Shown: in pieces, positions 1 through 10,643 of the stretch
How the letters are laid out: each line of letters opens with the position of its first letter
Position numbering within the stretch: position 1 is the first letter of the stretch
NCBI GenBank assembly: GCA_945862985.1
Contig: CAMAZF010000009.1
Location: forward strand, 1 to 64,000
DNA from: Bordetella parapertussis
GTDB taxonomy: Bacteria; Pseudomonadota; Gammaproteobacteria; Burkholderiales; Burkholderiaceae_A
DNA: 64,000 bases
Direction of reading: 5' to 3'
Notes under the pieces: model-generated
The model's input: only the letters and a program-made list of their open reading frames with translations
Told to the model about the DNA's origin: nothing
Databases searched by the model: none
Made by a program: the position numbers and the translations under genes

Positions 1-17
1 CCTCGACGATCTCCCTT

Positions 18-671
18 ATGTCTAATCCAGAAAACACAGTCCAAGTTCAGCAGGTCGAGGGTGAAGCGGCTCCTGTGGAGCTCACGCCCCTCGAGCGCCT
101 CGCCCAAGAGGTTCGAGAGGCCCTTGGCGAAGCGGTCTCGATTCGCTCAGAGTTCGGTGAAGTGACGGTCGAAGTGCTTGCCCAGCACGCACCTGCCGTG
201 GCCGAAGCGTTGCGTGATTCACCTGCCTTGGCGTTCGACACCTTGATTGACCTCTGCGGAATGGATTACAGCGCGTATGGCCAGGCGCCCTGGTCTGCCC
301 AGCGTTACGCCGTTGTGGTTCACCTGCTTTCCGTCACGCTCAATCAGCGCATCCGCCTCAGAATCTTCTGCGAAGACGATGAGTCTCCCACCTGTCCAAC
401 GCTCACCAACCTCTGGCCCGCATCGGGCTGGTACGAGCGTGAAGCCTTTGATCTCTTCGGAATCGTCTTTGCAGGTCACCTTGATCTGCGACGCATCCTG
501 ACCGATTACGGCTTCATTGGTCATCCGTTCCGCAAGGATTTTCCCTTGTCTGGGTTTGTTGAGATGCGCTACGACCCTGAGCAAAAGCGGGTGATCTACC
601 AGCCCGTCACGATTGAACCCCGGGACATCACCCCGCGCGTGATTCGCGAGGAACACTATGGCCGAAATTAA
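18..671 (+). CDS. nuoC: NADH-quinone oxidoreductase subunit C (complex I 30 kDa subunit)
   Basis: This is the peripheral-arm subunit that sits with NuoB, D and I in the hydrophilic domain of proton-pumping NADH:quinone oxidoreductase. The 217-residue product carries the 30 kDa subunit signature ([11 protein letters not shown], about residues 140-150) followed by the typical RRILTDYGF and [11 protein letters not shown] segments. It is a stand-alone NuoC, not the NuoCD fusion of enterobacteria. An acidic N-terminal extension of about 25 residues precedes the domain. It is the first complete gene of the nuo run here, and nuoA and nuoB should lie just before the window. Its last 14 bases overlap nuoD. 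Confidence 0.97.
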   Translation: MSNPENTVQVQQVEGEAAPVELTPLERLAQEVREALGEAVSIRSEFGEVTVEVLAQHAPAVAEALRDSPALAFDTLIDLCGMDYSAYGQAPWSAQRYAVVVHLLSVTLNQRIRLRIFCEDDESPTCPTLTNLWPASGWYEREAFDLFGIVFAGHLDLRRILTDYGFIGHPFRKDFPLSGFVEMRYDPEQKRVIYQPVTIEPRDITPRVIREEHYGRN

Positions 672-1911
672 GAACTACACCCTCAACTTCGGACCTCAGC
701 ATCCGGCCGCCCACGGTGTGCTGCGCTTGGTTCTCGAACTCGATGGAGAGGTGGTTCAGCGTGCGGATCCACACATCGGCCTCCTTCACCGTGGGACCGA
801 AAAGCTCGCCGAGTCCAAGACCTTCCTTCAGTCGGTCCCGTATATGGACCGGTTGGATTATGTGTCCATGATGTCCAATGAGCATGCGTACGTGATGGCC
901 ATCGAGAAGCTCTTGGGCGTCGATGTTCCCGTCCGTGCCCAGTACATCCGGGTGATGTTCGACGAAATCACGCGTGTCCTCAATCACTTGCTCTGGATCG
1001 GCGCACATGGTCTCGACGTTGGGGCGATGGCGGTGTTTCTGTATGCGTTCCGCGAGCGTGAGGACCTGATGGATTGCTACGAGGCCGTCTCGGGTGCTCG
1101 CATGCACGCAGCCTATTACCGCCCAGGTGGCGTGTATCGGGATTTGCCCGATCACATGCCGCAATATCAGCCCAATCGCCTGCGTTCCAAGAGCGCCGTC
1201 AACAAGCTCAACGATAACCGTCAGGGCAGTCTCCTCGATTTCATCGACGACTTTACCCAGCGCTTCCCACGGTGCATCGATGAATATGAAACCCTGCTCA
1301 CCGACAACCGGATCTGGAAGCAGCGCTTGGTGGGCATTGGTGTGGTCTCTCCTGACCGAGCCAAAGCTCTCGGGTTTACCGGCCCCATGCTCAGAGGGTC
1401 GGGCATCGCGTGGGATCTGCGTAAGCAGCAGCCCTACGAGGTGTACGACCAGCTTGATTTCGACATTCCAGTCGGCACCGAAGGGGACAGCTACGATCGC
1501 TACCTGGTCCGTATGGCAGAGATGCGTGAGAGCAACCGAATCATTCAGCAATGTGTGAGATGTCTGCGCGAGAACCCAGGGCCTGTCATCACTGACAACC
1601 ACAAAATTGCCCCGCCCGATCGTGAGAGCATGAAGTCCAACATGGAGGAGCTCATTCACCACTTCAAGCTCTTCACCGAGGGTTTTCATGTGCCTGCTGG
1701 TGAGTGCTATGCCGCAGTCGAACATCCCAAAGGGGAGTTCGGCATTTACCTGGTGTCCGACGGGGCCAACATGCCGTATCGCGTCAAGATCCGTGCGCCA
1801 GGATTCGCCCATCTCCAGGCACTCGACGAGATGTCGCGGGGTCACATGCTGGCGGACGTGGTGACCATCATTGGAACGCAGGACATTGTGTTTGGGGAGA
1901 TCGATCGATGA
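658..1911 (+). CDS. nuoD: NADH-quinone oxidoreductase subunit D (49 kDa subunit)
   Basis: The 49 kDa subunit lines the quinone-binding cavity of complex I together with NuoB and is related to the large subunit of NiFe hydrogenases. The 417-residue protein has the usual full length and shows the N-terminal [15 protein letters not shown] motif, the HRGTEKLAE signature near residue 45, and [13 protein letters not shown] near residue 150. It ends in the characteristic DIVFGEIDR. The start ATG lies inside the end of nuoC, and the stop overlaps the nuoE start as ATGA, which suggests translational coupling. Confidence 0.98.
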   Translation: MAEIKNYTLNFGPQHPAAHGVLRLVLELDGEVVQRADPHIGLLHRGTEKLAESKTFLQSVPYMDRLDYVSMMSNEHAYVMAIEKLLGVDVPVRAQYIRVMFDEITRVLNHLLWIGAHGLDVGAMAVFLYAFREREDLMDCYEAVSGARMHAAYYRPGGVYRDLPDHMPQYQPNRLRSKSAVNKLNDNRQGSLLDFIDDFTQRFPRCIDEYETLLTDNRIWKQRLVGIGVVSPDRAKALGFTGPMLRGSGIAWDLRKQQPYEVYDQLDFDIPVGTEGDSYDRYLVRMAEMRESNRIIQQCVRCLRENPGPVITDNHKIAPPDRESMKSNMEELIHHFKLFTEGFHVPAGECYAAVEHPKGEFGIYLVSDGANMPYRVKIRAPGFAHLQALDEMSRGHMLADVVTIIGTQDIVFGEIDR

Positions 1912-2441
1912 GCACTCAGCTCTCTCTATCAGAGGCGCCCATGCGTCGGCTCTCAGACCAGGCTTATGCACAGATCGATCGGGAGGTGGCGAAATATCCT
2001 TCCGACCAGAAGCAGTCGGCCGTGATGGCTGCGCTGCGCATTGTGCAGACCGAGATGGGCTACGTCTCTCCAGAGTCTGAGGCCGAGGTCGCTGCCTACC
2101 TGGGCATGCCCCCAATGGCCGTGCACGAGGTGGCGACGTTTTACAACATGTATGACCTCGCCCCGGTGGGCCGCTTTAAGCTCACCATCTGCACCAACCT
2201 GCCTTGTGCACTGCGCAGTGGTTATCAGGCGGCGGACTACCTGAAGGCCAAGCTGGGCATTGGATTTAACCAGACCACTGCCGATGGACTCTTCACTCTG
2301 AAGGAAGGCGAGTGCATGGGTGCCTGCGGCGATTCACCCGTGGTGCTGGTGAATAACCACCGGATGTGCAGTTGGATGTCCAACGATCGAATCGATGCCT
2401 TGCTGGCCGAACTGGCCGAGCAGGCCAGTCAAGGAGACTGA
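1908..2441 (+). CDS. nuoE: NADH-quinone oxidoreductase subunit E (24 kDa subunit)
   Basis: NuoE is the thioredoxin-fold subunit of the NADH-oxidising module and binds the 2Fe-2S cluster N1a. The 177-residue product has the four cluster ligands in the order CTNLPC (C-x4-C) and CMGAC (C-x3-C), about 40 residues apart, and the helical N-terminal segment with [12 protein letters not shown]. The ATG overlapping the nuoD stop is taken as the start because it gives the family length and keeps the ATGA coupling; the frame is open further upstream inside nuoD. Confidence 0.97.
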   Translation: MSTQLSLSEAPMRRLSDQAYAQIDREVAKYPSDQKQSAVMAALRIVQTEMGYVSPESEAEVAAYLGMPPMAVHEVATFYNMYDLAPVGRFKLTICTNLPCALRSGYQAADYLKAKLGIGFNQTTADGLFTLKEGECMGACGDSPVVLVNNHRMCSWMSNDRIDALLAELAEQASQGD

Positions 2442-2442
2442 C

Positions 2443-3786
2443 ATGGGCGCGCCCGAGATCCCTTTTATTGATACCTGCTTTCATGGTCGGCATATTTCGC
2501 CGCAGATCCTTGCGGGTCTGACACCCGATGGATGGCATCTGAAGGACTACGAGTCGCGTGGGGGCTACCAGGCACTGAAGAAAATTCTCGGAGTCGATGG
2601 CGGCCCAGGCATGACCCAGGAAGAGGTGATTGCCGAAGTGAAGGCGTCGGTGCTTCGCGGGCGAGGTGGGGCAGGCTTTCCAACGGGCCTCAAATGGAGC
2701 TTCATGCCCGCCAAGATGCCCATTCAGAAGTACCTGGTCTGCAACTCGGATGAGGGTGAGCCTGGAACCTTCAAAGACCGGGACATCCTTCGCTATAACC
2801 CCCACATCGTCATTGAGGGCATGGCCATTGCAGCGTACGCCATGGGCATCACGGCTGGCTACAACTACATCCACGGCGAGATCTTCGAGACCTATGAGCG
2901 ATTCGAGGCTGCACTCGAAGAGGCACGTCAGGCGGGATATCTCGGCGACAACATCATGGGCAAGGGCTTCAAGTTTCAGCTCCATGCCCATCACGGCTAT
3001 GGTGCCTACATCTGTGGTGAAGAAACGGCCCTTTTAGAGTCTCTCGAGGGCAAGAAAGGCCAGCCTCGCTTTAAGCCTCCTTTCCCAGCCAGCTTTGGGC
3101 TCTATGGGCGTCCAACCACCATTAACAACACCGAGACCTTTGCGGCAGTTCCCTGGATCATCCGTCACGGGGGGGAGGCCTACCTCAAGGTGGGCAAGCC
3201 CAACAATGGCGGCACCAAGGTCTTCTCAATCTCCGGCGATGTTGAGCGTCCCGGGAATTATGAGATTCCGCTCGGGACGCCATTTGCCAAGCTCTTGGAG
3301 CTGGCGGGCGGAGTTCGAAACGGCAACAAGCTCAAGGCGGTGATCCCCGGTGGCTCTTCAATGCCGGTCATTCCTGGCGATGTGATGATGACCATCGACA
3401 TGGATTACGACTCCATTGCCAAGGCGGGCTCCATGCTCGGTTCAGGCGCGGTCATTGTGATGGACGAAACCCGTTGCATGGTCCAGTGCTTGTTGCGACT
3501 GTCTTATTTCTATCATGAGGAATCCTGCGGCCAGTGCACCCCTTGCCGCGAGGGCACAGGCTGGCTCTGGCGTATGGTCAAGCGCATTGAAGAGGGGAAG
3601 GGGGTCCCTGGTGACCTCGAGCAGCTCAACCGGGTGGCAGACAACATTCAAGGTCGAACCATCTGCGCGCTCGGAGATGCCGCAGCCATGCCCGTTCGAG
3701 CCTTTATCAAGCACTTCCGACATGAGTTTGAGCATCACATCACCCACAAGACTTGCCTTGTCTCTTCTGCAGAAGGCCGCACATGA
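2443..3786 (+). CDS. nuoF: NADH-quinone oxidoreductase subunit F (51 kDa, FMN and NADH binding)
   Basis: NuoF holds FMN, the NADH site and 4Fe-4S cluster N3 and is the electron entry point of complex I. The 447-residue protein has the FMN/NADH glycine-rich loop [11 protein letters not shown] at residues 72-82, the [13 protein letters not shown] motif, and the N3 ligands [12 protein letters not shown] with the fourth cysteine in TICALGDAA. The chosen ATG starts one base after the nuoE stop; an in-frame start further upstream would run into nuoE and is not needed. The stop overlaps the nuoG ATG. Confidence 0.98.
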   Translation: MGAPEIPFIDTCFHGRHISPQILAGLTPDGWHLKDYESRGGYQALKKILGVDGGPGMTQEEVIAEVKASVLRGRGGAGFPTGLKWSFMPAKMPIQKYLVCNSDEGEPGTFKDRDILRYNPHIVIEGMAIAAYAMGITAGYNYIHGEIFETYERFEAALEEARQAGYLGDNIMGKGFKFQLHAHHGYGAYICGEETALLESLEGKKGQPRFKPPFPASFGLYGRPTTINNTETFAAVPWIIRHGGEAYLKVGKPNNGGTKVFSISGDVERPGNYEIPLGTPFAKLLELAGGVRNGNKLKAVIPGGSSMPVIPGDVMMTIDMDYDSIAKAGSMLGSGAVIVMDETRCMVQCLLRLSYFYHEESCGQCTPCREGTGWLWRMVKRIEEGKGVPGDLEQLNRVADNIQGRTICALGDAAAMPVRAFIKHFRHEFEHHITHKTCLVSSAEGRT

Positions 3787-6176
3787 TTGAGCTTGAGATT
3801 GATGGACAAAAAGTAGAGGTGCCGCCCGGCAGCATGGTCATGGATGCGGCCAACAAGCTTGGCCTCTATGTCCCGCATTTCTGCTATCACAAGAAACTCT
3901 CCATCGCCGCGAACTGCCGCATGTGTTTGGTTGAGGTAGAGAAGGCACCCAAGCCCTTGCCTGCTTGCGCCACCCCAGTTGCCGCAGGCATGAAGGTCAT
4001 GACTGCGTCGGCGAAGGCCAAGGCCGCCCAGAAGGGCGTGATGGAGTTCCTGCTGATCAACCATCCACTCGACTGCCCCATCTGTGACCAGGGCGGCGAG
4101 TGTCAGTTGCAGGATCTTGCGGTGGGCTACGGTCCCTCTGAGTCCCGCTACACCGAAGAAAAGCGTGTGGTGTTCCACAAACCCATGGGACCGCTGATTT
4201 CTGCCGAGGAGATGTCCCGCTGTATTCACTGCACGCGCTGTGTGCGTTTCGGCCAAGAGATTGCGGGCGTGATGGAGCTTGGAATGGCCAACCGCGGTGA
4301 GCACTCCGAGATCATGTCCTTCGTGGGCAGTGCCATTGAGAGCGAACTCTCCGGAAACATGATTGACGTCTGCCCGGTGGGTGCGCTTACGAGCAAGCCA
4401 TTTCGCTATCAGGCAAGGACCTGGGAGCTCGCTCGCCGTCGCTCGGTGTCTCCGCACGATGCCCTTGGCGCGAACCTGGTGGTTCAGGCCAAAGGGGCAG
4501 AAGTCGTTCGGGTGGTGCCCTATGAGAACGAGTCCGTGAATGAGTGCTGGATCTCTGACCGAGACCGATTCGCCTACGAGGGGCTCCGCTCAGAGGACCG
4601 GCTCACCTCGCCTATGGTCCGAGATTCCAATGGGCAATGGCGCGAGGCCGATTGGGAAGAGGCGCTGAATAAGGCGGCCGACATCCTTCGTTCCGCCTCT
4701 GCGGTGGGCCCGAACCGCGTGCGAGCGCTGGCCGCTCCCATGGCTACGGTGGAGGAACTCGCGCTGCTTGCCCGGCTTGCGCGTGGATTGCGCAGTGACA
4801 GCGTCGATTGCCGCCCAGGTCTCGCACAGCCGGCGCTCGACTCCGACATCACCGGCGTCATGCATTTGGGCTTTCCGGTTGAGGAACTCTCCGGCCTTGA
4901 GCGCTGCTTCGTGGTCGGCAGTGTGTTGCGCGCCGACCTCCCTCTGGTTGCCCAGCGGCTGCGTCAAGCCGCTCGTCACGGGGCAGAGGTCAGCACCCTG
5001 CATACGGTCGCCGAAGACCTGCTCATGACGACCCGCTGTCAAATGGTTGCCAAGCCCTCGGCTTGGCCGGAAGCGGTGCTGGAGGTGATCAGCGCTGCAG
5101 CAGCTGCGAAGGGTGTGGCCATGCCAGCCGGTCTCGCGCCTGTTGAGCCGAGTGCCGCTGCGCAGGAGATCGCAGCGTCACTCCTTCAAGCTCCCTCCGG
5201 AAGCAAATCCGTGCGCATCCTGGCAGGCGCCCAGGTGGTCGAGCATCCCCAGGCGGGCCTGTTGATGGCCCGACTTCAGGTTCTGGCCGATCTGCTGGAG
5301 GTGCGTCTGGGCGTGCTTGTGCCCGGAGCGAATACAGTGGGCGGTACCCTCGTGGGGGCCGTACCCCAGTCCGGCGGAGCGAATGCGGCCGATATGCTGG
5401 CAGACAGCGCGGCTGCCTTCCTGTTGATGCATCTGGAGCCTGTCCTAGATGCAGCCAATGGGCCGCGTGCGGTGGCCAATCTGCGAGCTGCCGCCTTCAA
5501 CGGTTTGGGAGTTGTGGCCTTGACTGCCTATCAGAGCGCGGTCTCCGAAGTGGCCAATGTCATGCTTCCTATTGCTCCGTTCACCGAGACATCCGGAAGC
5601 TTTGTGAATCTGGGCGGACGACTGCAGTCCTTCGAGGCGGCGGTGCGCCCGCTGGGGTCTGTGCGTCCAGGATGGAAGGTTCTTCGCGTGCTGGGCAATC
5701 TCCTTGGGCTCGAAGGCTTCGATGCCATGTCTTCAGAAGACGTTCTGAAGCAGGTCCTCCCCGGTGCGGTCTCAGGCGAGCGCCTTCCCGGCCTGTCGTT
5801 CCGAGTGGTGGCCAGTCCCCATGCTCGATCAGCCTCAGCTGCCCCTGACGCCCCGGCTGCAGGAACCTTAGAGCGTTTTGGTGCGACGCCCGTCTATCTC
5901 TCCGATGTGATTGTGCGTCGGGCCAAGGCCCTCTCCACCACCAGGCAGTCTGCCTTTCCGAAGGCGTTTCTCCATCCCACTGATCTTCGTGAGCTTGGAC
6001 TCGCGCCTGGGGTTCCTGTCCTGGTTGAGCAAGACGGCCACACACTCGCCACCACGGCAGAGGCTGACGCCTCTCTGGCTCAAGGGGTCTTACGATTGGC
6101 CTCCGGCCATCCCCAGGCTGCCATGCTCTCTCAGCGCTTCGGCAGCGTGAGGGTCAGACCCCAGGGGGCCGCATGA
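3783..6176 (+). CDS. nuoG: NADH-quinone oxidoreductase subunit G (75 kDa subunit)
   Basis: NuoG is the large iron-sulfur subunit that relays electrons from NuoF to NuoI. The 797-residue product has a ferredoxin-like N-terminus with cysteines in HFCYHKK, CRMC and ACATP (2Fe-2S N1b), then the His-Cys3 cluster segment [15 protein letters not shown], and the CIHCTRC plus CPVGAL 4Fe-4S motif. A molybdopterin-oxidoreductase-like domain follows. The extra CxxC-type ligands for cluster N7, found in some bacteria such as Escherichia coli, are not seen around residue 230, so this is the N7-less type. The C-terminal region (about 450-797) is alanine-rich and more variable. ATGA junctions join it to nuoF and nuoH. 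Confidence 0.97.
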   Translation: MIELEIDGQKVEVPPGSMVMDAANKLGLYVPHFCYHKKLSIAANCRMCLVEVEKAPKPLPACATPVAAGMKVMTASAKAKAAQKGVMEFLLINHPLDCPICDQGGECQLQDLAVGYGPSESRYTEEKRVVFHKPMGPLISAEEMSRCIHCTRCVRFGQEIAGVMELGMANRGEHSEIMSFVGSAIESELSGNMIDVCPVGALTSKPFRYQARTWELARRRSVSPHDALGANLVVQAKGAEVVRVVPYENESVNECWISDRDRFAYEGLRSEDRLTSPMVRDSNGQWREADWEEALNKAADILRSASAVGPNRVRALAAPMATVEELALLARLARGLRSDSVDCRPGLAQPALDSDITGVMHLGFPVEELSGLERCFVVGSVLRADLPLVAQRLRQAARHGAEVSTLHTVAEDLLMTTRCQMVAKPSAWPEAVLEVISAAAAAKGVAMPAGLAPVEPSAAAQEIAASLLQAPSGSKSVRILAGAQVVEHPQAGLLMARLQVLADLLEVRLGVLVPGANTVGGTLVGAVPQSGGANAADMLADSAAAFLLMHLEPVLDAANGPRAVANLRAAAFNGLGVVALTAYQSAVSEVANVMLPIAPFTETSGSFVNLGGRLQSFEAAVRPLGSVRPGWKVLRVLGNLLGLEGFDAMSSEDVLKQVLPGAVSGERLPGLSFRVVASPHARSASAAPDAPAAGTLERFGATPVYLSDVIVRRAKALSTTRQSAFPKAFLHPTDLRELGLAPGVPVLVEQDGHTLATTAEADASLAQGVLRLASGHPQAAMLSQRFGSVRVRPQGAA

Positions 6177-7240
6177 CCGATCTCATTCTCCAGTTTGAGC
6201 AGATGGGGCAGGGGCTGATTGGCTCGGCCTGGCCAGTGGTCTATACCCTGATCCAGATTATTCTGGTGGTGGTTCCGCTCCTGGCTGCTGTGGCCTATCT
6301 CACCCTGTGGGAGCGCAAGCTCATCGGCTGGATGCATGCTCGCATGGGTCCGAACCGCGTTGGGCCTCTGGGTCTGCTTCAGCCCATTGCCGACGCACTC
6401 AAGCTCCTGACCAAGGAGATCATCACGCCGAGCAGGGCGAACAAGGGTCTGTATCTCCTCGCCCCTGTCATGACCATCACCCCTGCGCTCACCGCCTGGG
6501 CCGTGATGCCCTTCGGGCCTGATGTCGTCCTTGCCAATATCAATGCAGGTCTTTTGCTGCTCCTGGCTGTGACCTCCATCGAGGTTTATGGCGTCATTCT
6601 GGCTGGCTGGGCCTCGAATTCCAAGTACGCGTTCATTGCTGCCATGCGTGCCTCCGCACAAATGGTTTCTTATGAGCTCGCCATTGGATTCGCTTTGGTG
6701 GTGGTCCTGATGGTGTCTGGAAGCCTCAACATGATTGACATCGTCCAACAACAAGAGAAAGGCCAGTTCGCCGAGATGGGCTTGAACTTCCTGTCATGGA
6801 ACTGGCTGCCGCTCCTCCCCGTGTTTGTGGTGTATTTCATCTCGAGCGTGGCTGAGACCAATCGACACCCCTTCGACGTGGTCGAGGGCGAATCAGAGAT
6901 CGTCGCGGGTCACATGGTGGAGTACTCGGGCATGGCCTTTGCCATCTTTTTCTTGGCTGAATACGCCAACATGATTCTGCTCTCCGCCCTGGCCTCTCTC
7001 CTCTTTCTGGGTGGGTGGAGCGCACCAGTCGCGAGCCTTGATTTCATTCCCGGATGGATCTGGCTGGGTGCGAAGACCTTCTTCGTGGTGAGCTGCTTTA
7101 TTTGGCTGCGTGCCTCATTCCCTCGTTATCGCTATGACCAGATCATGCGCCTTGGCTGGAAGGTCTTCATTCCTGTCACTCTGGTCTGGCTGGTGGTGAT
7201 CGGAGTCTGGATGCAGACCCCCTGGAACATCTGGAAGTAA
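6173..7240 (+). CDS. nuoH: NADH-quinone oxidoreductase subunit H (ND1)
   Basis: This inner-membrane subunit forms the junction between the peripheral and membrane arms and part of the quinone tunnel. The 355-residue protein is a multi-span membrane protein with the conserved [10 protein letters not shown] loop near residue 60 and the acidic loop [18 protein letters not shown] about 60 percent of the way along, both hallmarks of ND1. The stop of nuoG overlaps its ATG. Length and motifs give a confident call. Confidence 0.98.
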   Translation: MTDLILQFEQMGQGLIGSAWPVVYTLIQIILVVVPLLAAVAYLTLWERKLIGWMHARMGPNRVGPLGLLQPIADALKLLTKEIITPSRANKGLYLLAPVMTITPALTAWAVMPFGPDVVLANINAGLLLLLAVTSIEVYGVILAGWASNSKYAFIAAMRASAQMVSYELAIGFALVVVLMVSGSLNMIDIVQQQEKGQFAEMGLNFLSWNWLPLLPVFVVYFISSVAETNRHPFDVVEGESEIVAGHMVEYSGMAFAIFFLAEYANMILLSALASLLFLGGWSAPVASLDFIPGWIWLGAKTFFVVSCFIWLRASFPRYRYDQIMRLGWKVFIPVTLVWLVVIGVWMQTPWNIWK

Positions 7241-7251
7241 GGCAAACCCAT

Positions 7252-7740
7252 ATGGCCTCGATCTCACATTTCGTTAAGTCATTCCTGCTGCTTGAGCTTT
7301 TGGCCGGGCTTGGGGTGACCCTCAAGAACCTGTTTCGGCGCAAGATTACGCTCCAGTACCCAGAGGAGAAAACGCCGATGTCTCCTCGGTTTCGTGGGTT
7401 GCACGCCCTGCGGCGTTATCCGAACGGGGAAGAGCGTTGCATTGCCTGCAAGCTCTGCGAGGCGGTCTGTCCGGCCAAGGCCATCACCATTGAGTCCACC
7501 GTGCGTGAAGATGGCACTCGCCGAACCACACGCTACGACATCGACCTGACCAAGTGCATTTTCTGTGGATTCTGCGAAGAGAGCTGCCCGGTGGACAGCA
7601 TTGTGGAGACCAACATTCACGAGTACCACGGTGAGAAAAGAGGAGACCTCTACTTCACCAAAGAGATGCTGTTGGCCGTGGGCGATCGCTACGAAGCGGA
7701 TATTGCAAAGGCGCGTGAGGCCGACGCGCCTTACCGCTAA
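7252..7740 (+). CDS. nuoI: NADH-quinone oxidoreductase subunit I (TYKY)
   Basis: NuoI carries the two 4Fe-4S clusters N6a and N6b that pass electrons to NuoB. The 162-residue product shows two ferredoxin-type motifs of the form CxxCxxCxxxCP, [12 protein letters not shown] near residue 63 and [12 protein letters not shown] near residue 102. Each has its own Cys-Pro. The N-terminal amphipathic helix that anchors the subunit to the membrane is present. The ATG is 11 bases after the nuoH stop. Confidence 0.98.
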   Translation: MASISHFVKSFLLLELLAGLGVTLKNLFRRKITLQYPEEKTPMSPRFRGLHALRRYPNGEERCIACKLCEAVCPAKAITIESTVREDGTRRTTRYDIDLTKCIFCGFCEESCPVDSIVETNIHEYHGEKRGDLYFTKEMLLAVGDRYEADIAKAREADAPYR

Positions 7741-7760
7741 GCCCCCGACAAGGACCCTGA

Positions 7761-8357
7761 ATGGATACTAATCTCGCACTCTTCTATGCCTTCGCTGGCA
7801 TCCTTCTCTTTGCGGCGCTGCGTGTCATTACTGCCCGAAACCCCGTGCATGCAGCCATGTTTCTTGTCCTGTCGTTTTTCAGCGCGTCGGGCCTCTGGAT
7901 TCTCCTGGCTGCAGAGTTTTTGGCCATTACCCTCGTGTTGGTCTACGTGGGTGCGGTGATGGTTCTCTTCCTCTTTGTGGTCATGATGATCGACTTCGAC
8001 CTCGATCGACTCCGTCAGGGCTTCTGGAATCACCTCAAGGTGGCAGTGCCGGTTGGCGCTCTGATCCTGTTTGAAATGGCCGCCGTCTTGATTCGCAGTT
8101 TTCAGGTCTCCGAGCCAAAACCCATGGCCAAGCCAGAGCTCAGCAACACAGAGGCGCTGGGCATGGTGCTTTACACCGATTACGTCTACGCCTTCATCGT
8201 CGCAGCCATCATTCTGTTGGTGGCGATGGTTGCAGCCATTGCACTCACGCTGCGTGGACGTAAAGACTCTCACCACCAGAATCCTGGGGAGCAGGTCCAG
8301 GTGCGTAAGCAGGATCGCCTCCGCATGGTTTCATTTCCGAAGGAGGGTGGTCAGTGA
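7761..8357 (+). CDS. nuoJ: NADH-quinone oxidoreductase subunit J (ND6)
   Basis: NuoJ is a membrane-arm subunit that takes part in coupling between the quinone site and the antiporter subunits. The 198-residue protein has five hydrophobic spans with the typical N-terminal [15 protein letters not shown] segment and the [21 protein letters not shown] stretch, where ND6 has its pi-bulge helix. A short charged tail follows the last span. The stop overlaps the GTG start of nuoK. Confidence 0.97.
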   Translation: MDTNLALFYAFAGILLFAALRVITARNPVHAAMFLVLSFFSASGLWILLAAEFLAITLVLVYVGAVMVLFLFVVMMIDFDLDRLRQGFWNHLKVAVPVGALILFEMAAVLIRSFQVSEPKPMAKPELSNTEALGMVLYTDYVYAFIVAAIILLVAMVAAIALTLRGRKDSHHQNPGEQVQVRKQDRLRMVSFPKEGGQ

Positions 8358-8656
8358 CGCTCTCGCATTTCTTGATTGTGGGTGCCGCGCTCTTTACCTT
8401 GAGCGTGATTGGCATCTTCATGAACCGTAAGAACCTCATCGTGCTGCTGATGGCCATCGAGCTCATGCTCTTGGCTGTCAACATGAACTTCATTGCGTTC
8501 TCTCATTACCTCGGAGATCTCGCTGGTCAGGTCTTCGTGTTTTTCATCCTGACCGTGGCTGCAGCGGAGTCTGCGATTGGTCTGGCGATTCTGGTGGTGC
8601 TGTTCCGAAGCCTGAAAACGGTTGAGGTCGAGCGTCTTGATGAGTTGAAGGGATAG
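8354..8656 (+). CDS. nuoK: NADH-quinone oxidoreductase subunit K (ND4L)
   Basis: This small membrane-arm subunit of the proton path has 100 residues and three transmembrane helices. The two essential glutamates are visible, one in [13 protein letters not shown] (helix 2) and one in [11 protein letters not shown] (helix 3). Translation appears to start at a GTG that overlaps the nuoJ stop; no ATG lies near enough to give the usual length. Confidence 0.97.
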   Translation: MTLSHFLIVGAALFTLSVIGIFMNRKNLIVLLMAIELMLLAVNMNFIAFSHYLGDLAGQVFVFFILTVAAAESAIGLAILVVLFRSLKTVEVERLDELKG

Positions 8657-8662
8657 GTCCTT

Positions 8663-10633
8663 ATGACGGGTGTTTATCTCACCGCCGCGCTCGCACCTCT
8701 TGTGGGTGCAGCCTTGGCAGGTTTCTTTGGACGCAGTCTTGGCCGAGTCCTCTCCCATCGCATCACCATTGCAGGGGTGGCCATCTCTCTGATCTGCTCC
8801 GTCATCACGCTTGCTGACGTGCTCTCTGGGAATGTGTTTAACGGGTCGGTGTACACCTGGGCGGTGGCCGGTGGAATCACCATGGAAGTCGGATTTCTCA
8901 TCGATAGCCTCAGCGCCTCCATGATGGTGGTGGTGACCTTTGTCTCTCTGATGGTGCACATCTACACCATTGGATACATGGAAGAGGACGACGGGTACCA
9001 GCGCTTTTTCAGTTACATCTCGCTCTTCACTTTCTCCATGCTCATGCTCGTCATGAGCAACAACTTCCTGCAGCTCTTTTTTGGCTGGGAGGCAGTGGGT
9101 TTGGTCTCCTATCTCCTCATTGGCTTTTGGTACAAGAAGCCCACTGCCATTCACGCCAATCTCAAGGCCTTTCTGGTGAATCGGGTGGGGGACTTCGGCT
9201 TCATCCTGGGAATTGGACTGGTCCTCGCTGTGACGGGAAGCCTGAGCTATCAGGCTGCTTTCGACTCCGCTTCACAGATGGGAGCCATGTCGATCGAGCT
9301 CATTCCTGGTGAGTCTTGGCCCTACCTGGCTGTCGCCTGCATCTGTCTTTTCATTGGTGCCATGGGCAAGAGCGCTCAGTTTCCGTTGCATGTCTGGCTG
9401 CCTGATTCGATGGAGGGTCCCACCCCCATCTCGGCGCTGATTCACGCTGCCACCATGGTGACCGCCGGGATCTTCATGGTTGCTCGCATGTCACCCCTCT
9501 TTGAGTTGTCCGACATCGCGCTCTCGTTCGTGATGATTGTTGGCTCTATCACGGCGCTCTTCATGGGCATCCTGGGCATCGTGCAGAATGACATCAAGCG
9601 AGTCGTGGCCTACTCCACCCTGTCTCAGTTGGGCTATATGACGGTCGCTCTGGGCGCCTCCGCATACTCCGTGGCAGTCTTCCACCTCATCACCCACGCG
9701 TTTTTCAAGGCACTTCTGTTCTTGGCCGCAGGCTCAGTCATCATTGGCATGCACCACCAACAGGATATGCGGCACATGGGCGGGCTGTGGAAGAAGATGC
9801 CCATCACTTACGCCGTGTCGCTCCTGGGGTCGTTGGCGCTGATTGGGGCTCCATTCTTCTCAGGTTTCTATTCGAAGGACATGATCATTGAGGCTGTGAA
9901 AGCGTCTAACCTCCTCGCGGCGGAGACCATCTACTACATGCTCCTCGCAGGCGTATTCATCACTGCCTTCTACAGCTTTCGGATGTTCTTCCTGGTCTTC
10001 CACGGCCAGGCACGCTATGACGCCCACCACCATGAGCCGCATGAGTCTCCCTGGGTGGTCACCGGGCCTCTCATCGCTTTGGCCTTGCCCTCGGTCGTGT
10101 TGGGCGCTATTGCGATTGGACCCTTCCTCTTTGAGGGTTACTTTGATGGAGCCATCTTGGTAGATCCGTCGCATCCGGCGATGGCGGAGCTCGCGTCGCA
10201 TTACCACGGGCCCCTTGCCCTTGCGCTGCATGCCCCGTTCACCCCAGCGTTCTGGCTGGCCTTGGGCGGTGTGATCCTGGCGGCCGTGTTCTATCTGGCG
10301 GCTCCGGGAATTCCTGCCGCCCTCCAGAGGGCCTTCTCTGCTGTGCATCGAGTGCTGGAAGAGAAGTACTTCCTGGACCGCTTCAATGAGGTGGTTTTTG
10401 CTGGAGGGGCCCGCAAGATCGGCTCTGGACTCTGGACAAGAGCAGATCAAGGTCTCATTGATGGTTTCCTGGTGAATGGCACTGCACGCTTGGTTGGCGT
10501 CTTTGCAGGACTCATGCGACTGGGACAGACCGGGTTCCTTTATCACTACGCCATTGCCATGATCCTGGGCGTTGCCCTGATGCTTTGGTGGTTTGCGCCT
10601 CTGCTCGAGGCCTCACTTCCGGTTGCTCAATAA
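8663..10633 (+). CDS. nuoL: NADH-quinone oxidoreductase subunit L (ND5, antiporter-like)
   Basis: NuoL is the distal antiporter-like proton channel of complex I and ends in the long lateral helix. The 656-residue protein shows the antiporter segments GWEAVGLVSYLLIGFW and KSAQFPLHVWLPDSMEGP, with the conserved lysine and glutamate positions, and STLSQLGYM further on. The C-terminal 100 residues contain the predicted amphipathic lateral helix and final span. Spacing to nuoK is six bases and to nuoM ten bases. Confidence 0.98.
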   Translation: MTGVYLTAALAPLVGAALAGFFGRSLGRVLSHRITIAGVAISLICSVITLADVLSGNVFNGSVYTWAVAGGITMEVGFLIDSLSASMMVVVTFVSLMVHIYTIGYMEEDDGYQRFFSYISLFTFSMLMLVMSNNFLQLFFGWEAVGLVSYLLIGFWYKKPTAIHANLKAFLVNRVGDFGFILGIGLVLAVTGSLSYQAAFDSASQMGAMSIELIPGESWPYLAVACICLFIGAMGKSAQFPLHVWLPDSMEGPTPISALIHAATMVTAGIFMVARMSPLFELSDIALSFVMIVGSITALFMGILGIVQNDIKRVVAYSTLSQLGYMTVALGASAYSVAVFHLITHAFFKALLFLAAGSVIIGMHHQQDMRHMGGLWKKMPITYAVSLLGSLALIGAPFFSGFYSKDMIIEAVKASNLLAAETIYYMLLAGVFITAFYSFRMFFLVFHGQARYDAHHHEPHESPWVVTGPLIALALPSVVLGAIAIGPFLFEGYFDGAILVDPSHPAMAELASHYHGPLALALHAPFTPAFWLALGGVILAAVFYLAAPGIPAALQRAFSAVHRVLEEKYFLDRFNEVVFAGGARKIGSGLWTRADQGLIDGFLVNGTARLVGVFAGLMRLGQTGFLYHYAIAMILGVALMLWWFAPLLEASLPVAQ

Positions 10634-10643
10634 GGTCTGACCC

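Noticed and set aside
1-25. Short open frame ending in TAA at 23-25 that could be the end of nuoB
   Set aside because: Seven codons are too few to identify, and the sequence does not clearly match a NuoB C-terminus.
628-2115. A 495-codon open frame on the minus strand across nuoD and nuoE
   Set aside because: It is fully antisense to two well-conserved complex I genes, and its product is rich in His, Arg and Gly with no recognisable domain.
8351-9154. A long minus-strand open frame over nuoK and the start of nuoL
   Set aside because: The translation is extremely rich in His, Glu and Asp, as expected from the complement of hydrophobic codons; nuoK and nuoL are unmistakable on the plus strand.
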